Shown here one piece after another: positions 58,954-64,000 of a DNA stretch of 64,000 bases. Every line of letters starts with the position of its first letter. Position 1 is the first letter of the stretch. Below the pieces are notes generated by a model. That model did no database searches, was not told the DNA's origin, and worked only from the letters and a program-made list of their open reading frames with translations. This stretch comes from Bacteroidales bacterium. GTDB taxonomy: Bacteria; Bacteroidota; Bacteroidia; Bacteroidales; Lentimicrobiaceae. The translations under genes and the position numbers were made by a program. The stretch covers positions 1 through 64,000 of the forward strand of contig JADJEQ010000009.1 in assembly GCA_016709025.1 (NCBI GenBank), given 5' to 3'.

Positions 58954-59631
58954 TTAATCTGTATCCCGGTCCTTAATCCCGACCAGTTGGCTCTGACCAA
59001 CTGACCTGAAAGTGTGGTCAATTTCCCCCTGAAAGGCGCCTTTTTGATAAAAGGGCAATGAAAGAGAAAGTTCATAGCCAACAAATATTCCAATGTTGAA
59101 TGCTTTTCGTTTAATCATGGCTGTAACCCCGGGCTCAATATCAATTCCATGTCCGATAAAAAGGTAGGATTCTTCAACTTCTTCATCTCCAATCTTAAGG
59201 TATTCAATCATGTTCATGTAAGTCAGTGTCGTGCCAAAATCAAGGTAAGTATTTATTGAAAAATTTCCGGATTCTTTAGCAGGGAATTCTTTGTGATATC
59301 CTGCCTTAAATCCGTTGAGTTCCATGTCAAAAAGCCATTTTCCGGAATAGTCGGTCAGGCTTATCCTTCCTCCGGTTGTTACATAGCCGAGAAATAAGCC
59401 ATTGCCTCCGGAAAGTGAAGGAAAACCAACGAAAATTTTATGGTTGATATAACCAGGGAACTGAGTAACAATCTCTGCCGGGAATTCGCTTTCGCTCAAA
59501 ATATCCTCCTGGAACTGACGTAGGTTGGTAAACATATAGGTGCCGTATCCGGGACGATAACTAAGGCTGACCTGGGATTTTACCCCGGATACACATAGAA
59601 TCAGGAGAATAATCAGGATGGGTTTTCTCAT
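58954..59631 (-). CDS. Predicted outer-membrane beta-barrel protein
   Basis: A 225-residue protein with a signal peptide (MRKPILIILLILCVSGVKSQ). The rest has alternating hydrophobic strands with Gly/aromatic residues (GYVTTGGRISLTDYSGKWLF, AFNIGIFVGYELSLSLPF) typical of small OmpW/PorT-like barrels. It follows the large lipoprotein gene by five bases, so the two are probably co-transcribed and may work together. No specific family is recognised. Confidence 0.65.
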   Translation of the reverse strand: MRKPILIILLILCVSGVKSQVSLSYRPGYGTYMFTNLRQFQEDILSESEFPAEIVTQFPGYINHKIFVGFPSLSGGNGLFLGYVTTGGRISLTDYSGKWLFDMELNGFKAGYHKEFPAKESGNFSINTYLDFGTTLTYMNMIEYLKIGDEEVEESYLFIGHGIDIEPGVTAMIKRKAFNIGIFVGYELSLSLPFYQKGAFQGEIDHTFRSVGQSQLVGIKDRDTD

Positions 59632-59636
59632 TTTTG

Positions 59637-61409
59637 CTACCAGTTTATAGGAATTTTATAGCCTAAGGACGAAAACAGCGTATTTCCTGAATAACAATAA
59701 TTTGCTGATTCTCCATAAATTGACTTAAGTTTTTCTCCTGTTTCATAATTGTAAAACTCAAGGTTATCATTCACGTAGTCGTAAATCAGAAATAGCTTCT
59801 GTGGTGAATAAACATCATTAAGAAAGTGCGTACCAGCCGGCAACGAAAGTAATACCTGGTTATTGCCGACACTCCTGATTTCAACAGAAGTCGAATTACT
59901 GACAATAATCTTTTCGGGTTCACCTGGAATTAGCATATATTGTTTGGCAGGAATAGTCCATATCTTTGATATCAGGCCATTGCTGATTTCATAACAGTCG
60001 AGCACATATCCATATTTGTCAAAATCAAATATGTATTTATCGTTTTCGGAAATTGATAACTTGGAGTAGGAGTTGATATTCAGATTTATTCCATGGACGA
60101 AATTATTGTAGTCATACATTCTGAGTGATCCTGAAACATTGCCTATCCCGTAGTTTGTCAACGATAGATTGCTGATAAGATAATTGAATGGGGGGACAGT
60201 ATTAATCATAAATGTTGTTGGGTTTATATATTTGGTATTTGAACCGAAAAATAATTTGTCAAAATTCGGTGAAAGAACGTAATCGGGGTAGGTAGTCGGA
60301 TGAAGCATAATTGTTTCAATCCGGCCTGATAATGGATTGTAACTATACAATTTGGTAGCATCCACAAAAAAGATGTAGCCGTTTACCTGATTTTTCATGG
60401 CACTTGAAAAGGCTGTAAATTCTTCACCTACGATACTCGTTGTATTAGAAATCAGATTATAAACACTACCGTTGTCGACCCTGGCATTTCTCGATTTGAC
60501 ACTAAGCCTGAATGATGATTCATGGCTGAGAATGCCATAATTACCCGATAATGATGTTGTATTAATATCATCTATCTCAATGGTTTCCTGATGATTAATA
60601 ACCAGCGCATATTTCACGAATGCCTTCGGATATTTGCATTTATTCCAGCTTACTTCAACCAGGTTATCATACTTCCAGTCGGCTTTTATTTCAGGATATT
60701 CATCACTGTAAACCTTTTTCTCGCTACTGGCAGCTTTAAAAATCGGTGTCTCTACCCTCACTACGTACTCGGCCCAGCCACCTGCAAAAGTGGAATCATA
60801 GAAGTACGTTCTGTTGGAATCTGATACAACTTCAACAACGTTTGTAACAGCTGTGCCGTATTCTGTAATAACGGTTTTTACAACTTTATAACATCCGAAA
60901 TTTTTCTTTGAATACTTTTCCCACTCAATTTTTAAAATACCATTGTCATTAAATATTCCTGTCATCTGAACAGGCGTTGGTGGTGATTTGTCAACGATCA
61001 ACTTCCATGATCCGGAATGAATAAATCCTTCAGCACCCAGCATATCGGCGAGACTGTTTGAAGTCGTATTGGTAGTAACAACCAGATTCAGGGAATACTC
61101 GCCGTCCTGATAATCTTTGCAGTCAAGGTAGAACCGTGAATTGTCATCGTTTGTATAGGTTGTAATTTCGGTCGTATCTATAAATACATGAACATCATAC
61201 AGGATAAGCCCTTCTGTCAGTGCTTTGCAACTGAAATGAGTCAGGCCGGTGAGGTAATAGACTGAATCGACCGGGCTGAGTCTGATTGAAAGTGATTCGG
61301 GGTCAACTTGTTCCACTGTTCTGCTATACTCATCATTCAATGGATATTCGCATGACTGAATTAATAAAAGTAGCAGGAGTAATTGTAGTGTAAAGCTGAA
61401 TCTTTTCAT
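59637..61409 (-). CDS. Large predicted lipoprotein
   Basis: A 590-residue protein with a lipoprotein signal (LLLLLLIQSC, Cys about residue 20). The middle (about 145-330) holds fibronectin III- or Ig-like segments (SPPTPVQMTGIFNDNGILKI, EIKADWKYDNLVEVSWNKCK). The C-terminal half looks like repeated strands of a propeller (LSPNFDKLFFGSNTKYINPT, LPAGTHFLNDVYSPQKLFLI). It is probably a surface or outer-membrane lipoprotein paired with the small barrel gene downstream. Function unknown. Confidence 0.7.
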   Translation of the reverse strand: MKRFSFTLQLLLLLLLIQSCEYPLNDEYSRTVEQVDPESLSIRLSPVDSVYYLTGLTHFSCKALTEGLILYDVHVFIDTTEITTYTNDDNSRFYLDCKDYQDGEYSLNLVVTTNTTSNSLADMLGAEGFIHSGSWKLIVDKSPPTPVQMTGIFNDNGILKIEWEKYSKKNFGCYKVVKTVITEYGTAVTNVVEVVSDSNRTYFYDSTFAGGWAEYVVRVETPIFKAASSEKKVYSDEYPEIKADWKYDNLVEVSWNKCKYPKAFVKYALVINHQETIEIDDINTTSLSGNYGILSHESSFRLSVKSRNARVDNGSVYNLISNTTSIVGEEFTAFSSAMKNQVNGYIFFVDATKLYSYNPLSGRIETIMLHPTTYPDYVLSPNFDKLFFGSNTKYINPTTFMINTVPPFNYLISNLSLTNYGIGNVSGSLRMYDYNNFVHGINLNINSYSKLSISENDKYIFDFDKYGYVLDCYEISNGLISKIWTIPAKQYMLIPGEPEKIIVSNSTSVEIRSVGNNQVLLSLPAGTHFLNDVYSPQKLFLIYDYVNDNLEFYNYETGEKLKSIYGESANYCYSGNTLFSSLGYKIPINW

Positions 61410-61595
61410 TATTTCTGATATTAACTTATTATTTCAACAAACAATCGTAATGGATTAACTCAAAATGATCATCAGGTCTATAGCTTATATATGGGTCATC
61501 AAAAGTAAAAAATTTAGATCGTGAAAATTATTGTCTGAAAAAATCTTTTAGCGGAATACAGTTCTTCATTGTGCTTCCCAATCAGGGCATATTGT

Positions 61596-61603
61596 TAACT
61601 TTG
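61596..61603 (+). promoter_or_regulatory. Candidate -7 element for the right-edge gene
   Basis: TAACTTTG matches TAnnTTTG and ends 27 bases before the ATG at 61631. It is divergent from the large lipoprotein gene. Confidence 0.4.
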
Positions 61604-61630
61604 CGCCCGGTTAACTGCCCAACTTCTACT

Positions 61631-64000
61631 ATGCGCCGAGTGTTGTTCCTGATATCTTTGATTCTTGTTTTTCTGCAGATTACGCAGGGGCAATCTATTT
61701 ATTCAATACAACAGGATGCATCCTGGGAGTTCAGGTTCTCTTCATCCCGAAAGGCATCATCTTATACCAACCAGGTTATAAAACAACTGGCGCTTGCTCA
61801 CCTGAAGGTGCCGGAGAAAACCAGTTTTATATTTTACTACAGTTACGGGGCTTCGATAAGTTTTCAGCAGGGCAATCAGTTGAATATTTCACTGGCACTT
61901 ACCCCCTCAATATGCACAGGCGATGTGGCGGTGCGGGATTTCAATCTTCAGCAGTTGCTGGTTCCTGCAAGTTGCAGCATAAGGCTTTCCATGATAAATC
62001 CCCTCAAAGGTGAGGTTTTCGCTTCGAATCATGACAGTATCCGGTTAACAGATTTGCTGGCGGGATATACCCTGGCCACTTTTCCCGATTCATTGTGGTC
62101 GGCCGGTTGCAGAGTTGAAGTGGAGTTTAAGGGTTTTGTCTTTGATGAACCGGGTTACAAAAGAATTGAAAAGGAGTTGTATGCCATCCGCGACTATGAT
62201 GCAGCAGCCACCCTGGCCGATACGCTTGAGAAGAAGATAAGACTTGCCCGCATCAGGCAGACCACCCCTGAAGATGCTTTCAGAACTTATGTTTTCTGTA
62301 ACAAAGGTTTGTTTCTCCTCAAAGAATCTCTTAAAACCAAAACGGAAATAGTACCAGGCAATGATCCCCGTGGTTTATCAGGCAAAGTGCCGGTGGTGGC
62401 TTTTCAATTCAACGACCTGTCCGATTTTCTGATTCGTGAAGGGATAGCGGGTCCGGTTGCAGGGAATGTTTACTTTAATCTGTCATCAGCATTTGGTAAT
62501 GCATTGTCAGATGCTTTGAAATTATCGCAGAAGGTTGATTATTACAGCAGTCCGTTTTACTACCGGCTTTTTTCAAACAGCACAACCAACGGGCAGATTT
62601 TGCAGGCATCAAAAGTCCTGCTTCGATTTGCAGAAAAGAGGGGGCTAAAAGATGTTGATTTCAAATTGATGTCGATTCGCATACTGGATGAATATCTGCG
62701 AATGGGGCAAATCATGATGGATGAAGGGCGTTATGCCGAAGCCGTCGATCTGTTGTCGTCGGCAAACCGGTTTTGTAAGGTCAATCCGGCCATCTCCGTT
62801 CAGGACAGGTTGGCAACCCGGCTTTCAATTGCCCGCAGCGGACTTACTGCTTCCTACATCCGCATTGTCCAGAAATCGCTCGACAATAACCTGCCTACCC
62901 TGGCAGATAAGTACCTGTCGGAAGCTATGCTTTATTCGCGACGTTATGGTATGAGTCCGGCTGATTCGGCAGGATTTGCCGGTTTGTATGGATTGCTTTC
63001 CGGAAAGAATATTCAGTCAGGCAACAACTTCCTTGCTAAAAGCAATTACGCTTCAGCCCTTACTGAATTCGACAAAGCGGTTAGCATTGCTTCTCAGTTT
63101 AGATTGGAGCAGGTTTTAAAGCAGGCTGAAGAGGGTCAGGCCAGGGCAGTAAACATGATTTACAATGGGATGTTTGATGATGCCGCCCGTGCCCTCAGTG
63201 ATGGGAAGCCTGCTGAAGCAGTTTTATTGCTGGCTGAAGCCGGGGAGTTTGCCCGTGCTTACCCTGTTTACAGGCCGGATCCGGTTTCTGTCGACAGCCT
63301 GAAAAACAAAATTGCAGTGGCCTCCTATAACTCCCTGTTAATCGAAGCGGCAGAGTCGGCCAAAGGCCATAGTTATGAAGATGCGGTAAAATTACTGTTA
63401 AGGGCAAATGAACTAAGTCATGAATACTCAATTGCCGAAACAGCTCTGTATGATAGTGTGGTGATCAAAGCCGGGATTCCGAGAATAGGTGAACTGTTAT
63501 CCGAAAGCAGGCTGAAATTATGGGCAGGTGAACCTGAAGTTGCGTTACTTAAGGCCGGAGAGGCGATGCAACTGGCATCGGCATTTGGTATTTCAGGAAG
63601 GCCGGAAATTAAACAACAGTATTTTTCCGTTATGGAGATAGCCGATGAAACGCTATGTAACCGGGTGAAAGGTGAATTGTCCTCCCTGATCAACAGGGCT
63701 GACGAAAGTTTTTCGCAAAATAAGTTTAACGATGCTTCAGAATATGTGTATCAGGCAAGGGAACTTATCTATTCAAGGGCTGCATGCGGGTTGAATACCG
63801 TCGAACTGAACAGGCTTACAGAAAAATATCAGCATCCGGTACGATGGAATGAAATGGTTGAAGGTGCAAATGCACTGATAGTTGCCGGCGACTATTTCCA
63901 GGGTATTGAATTGATACAACAGGCCGCAGCTTTATTTACCTACTACCGTCTCGACACGCTGGGGCTATTGAATACCGGTTTATTCGAAATAGCCATTTCT
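61631..64000 (+). CDS. Secreted helical-repeat protein, partial at right edge
   Basis: The frame opens with ATG at 61631 (MRRVLFLISLILVFLQITQG, a signal peptide) and stays open for 790 codons to the window end, so the gene is incomplete. The first 180 or so residues are beta-rich. From about residue 190 it becomes a long run of helices with TPR-like spacing (MDEGRYAEAVDLLSSANRFC, AKSNYASALTEFDKAVSIAS, IVAGDYFQGIELIQQAAALF). It is probably a periplasmic or surface protein-interaction scaffold. No named family is recognised. Confidence 0.75.
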   Translation, partial: MRRVLFLISLILVFLQITQGQSIYSIQQDASWEFRFSSSRKASSYTNQVIKQLALAHLKVPEKTSFIFYYSYGASISFQQGNQLNISLALTPSICTGDVAVRDFNLQQLLVPASCSIRLSMINPLKGEVFASNHDSIRLTDLLAGYTLATFPDSLWSAGCRVEVEFKGFVFDEPGYKRIEKELYAIRDYDAAATLADTLEKKIRLARIRQTTPEDAFRTYVFCNKGLFLLKESLKTKTEIVPGNDPRGLSGKVPVVAFQFNDLSDFLIREGIAGPVAGNVYFNLSSAFGNALSDALKLSQKVDYYSSPFYYRLFSNSTTNGQILQASKVLLRFAEKRGLKDVDFKLMSIRILDEYLRMGQIMMDEGRYAEAVDLLSSANRFCKVNPAISVQDRLATRLSIARSGLTASYIRIVQKSLDNNLPTLADKYLSEAMLYSRRYGMSPADSAGFAGLYGLLSGKNIQSGNNFLAKSNYASALTEFDKAVSIASQFRLEQVLKQAEEGQARAVNMIYNGMFDDAARALSDGKPAEAVLLLAEAGEFARAYPVYRPDPVSVDSLKNKIAVASYNSLLIEAAESAKGHSYEDAVKLLLRANELSHEYSIAETALYDSVVIKAGIPRIGELLSESRLKLWAGEPEVALLKAGEAMQLASAFGISGRPEIKQQYFSVMEIADETLCNRVKGELSSLINRADESFSQNKFNDASEYVYQARELIYSRAACGLNTVELNRLTEKYQHPVRWNEMVEGANALIVAGDYFQGIELIQQAAALFTYYRLDTLGLLNTGLFEIAIS

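Noticed and set aside
1..64000. tRNA, rRNA or SRP RNA genes
   Set aside because: I looked for cloverleaf-like or conserved rRNA segments and found none I could support by eye. A tRNAscan/Infernal run would settle it.

Overview
This window is chromosomal DNA from a member of the Bacteroidota, probably from an uncultured Bacteroidales-like lineage. The evidence is a SusC/SusD pair, several secreted proteins ending in type IX secretion (T9SS) C-terminal sorting domains, and TAnnTTTG-type -7 promoter elements in front of typA, ffh, trkH, nrfH and others. It also carries an OmpA protein with PorE-like architecture. No rRNA, tRNA or CRISPR array was recognised.

Left part (1-18.7 kb): an accessory region. 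(a) 1-4.4 kb is a tight minus-strand operon of six genes, led by a secreted caspase-fold peptidase and followed by small secreted, lipoprotein or unknown proteins. (b) 5.0-9.7 kb holds a secreted GH2 beta-galactosidase and a secreted alpha/beta-hydrolase esterase with a T9SS tail. (c) 10.8-18.7 kb holds SusC, SusD and a LamG-PNGase F-T9SS protein, which together look like an N-glycan utilisation locus. Nearly every gene here except SusD and one lipoprotein is broken by one-base frameshifts, often at short homopolymers. This is either a low-quality stretch of assembly or a decaying locus. Three copies of a structured repeat lie between these genes.

Middle part (18.7-35.7 kb): a DUF1338 dioxygenase, lipoate ligase (lplA) and the nrfHA nitrite-to-ammonium reductase, then a 1622-residue T9SS propeller/beta-helix protein. 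Next comes a minus-strand set that looks like a nitrosative-stress or Fe-S module: a cupin, a PepSY-type membrane protein, a second cupin, DUF1858-DUF2249, DUF438-hemerythrin-PAS, a ferredoxin-like protein and two Rrf2 regulators. The two rrf2 genes share a decamer just upstream of their starts.

Right part (35.8-64 kb): typA, a LEA14-like lipoprotein, a DtxR-family regulator translationally coupled to a TonB-dependent receptor (with a good DtxR-like box before the regulator), a YCF48-like T9SS protein, a DJ-1/PfpI protein, a TerB-like protein, trkH-trkA potassium uptake, a large T9SS propeller/adhesin protein, ffh, folD, a secreted propeller protein, a PorE-like OmpA protein, an outer-membrane barrel, a large lipoprotein, and a secreted helical-repeat protein that runs off the right edge.

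Intergenic DNA is unusually rich in dispersed repeats. These include a 'cacagggcacagggc' family that starts right after stop codons, a 'gacagacaagggg' family, octamer tracts of GTCTCTYA, a REP/MITE-like inverted repeat between trkH and trkA, and a three-unit hairpin repeat between convergent genes.
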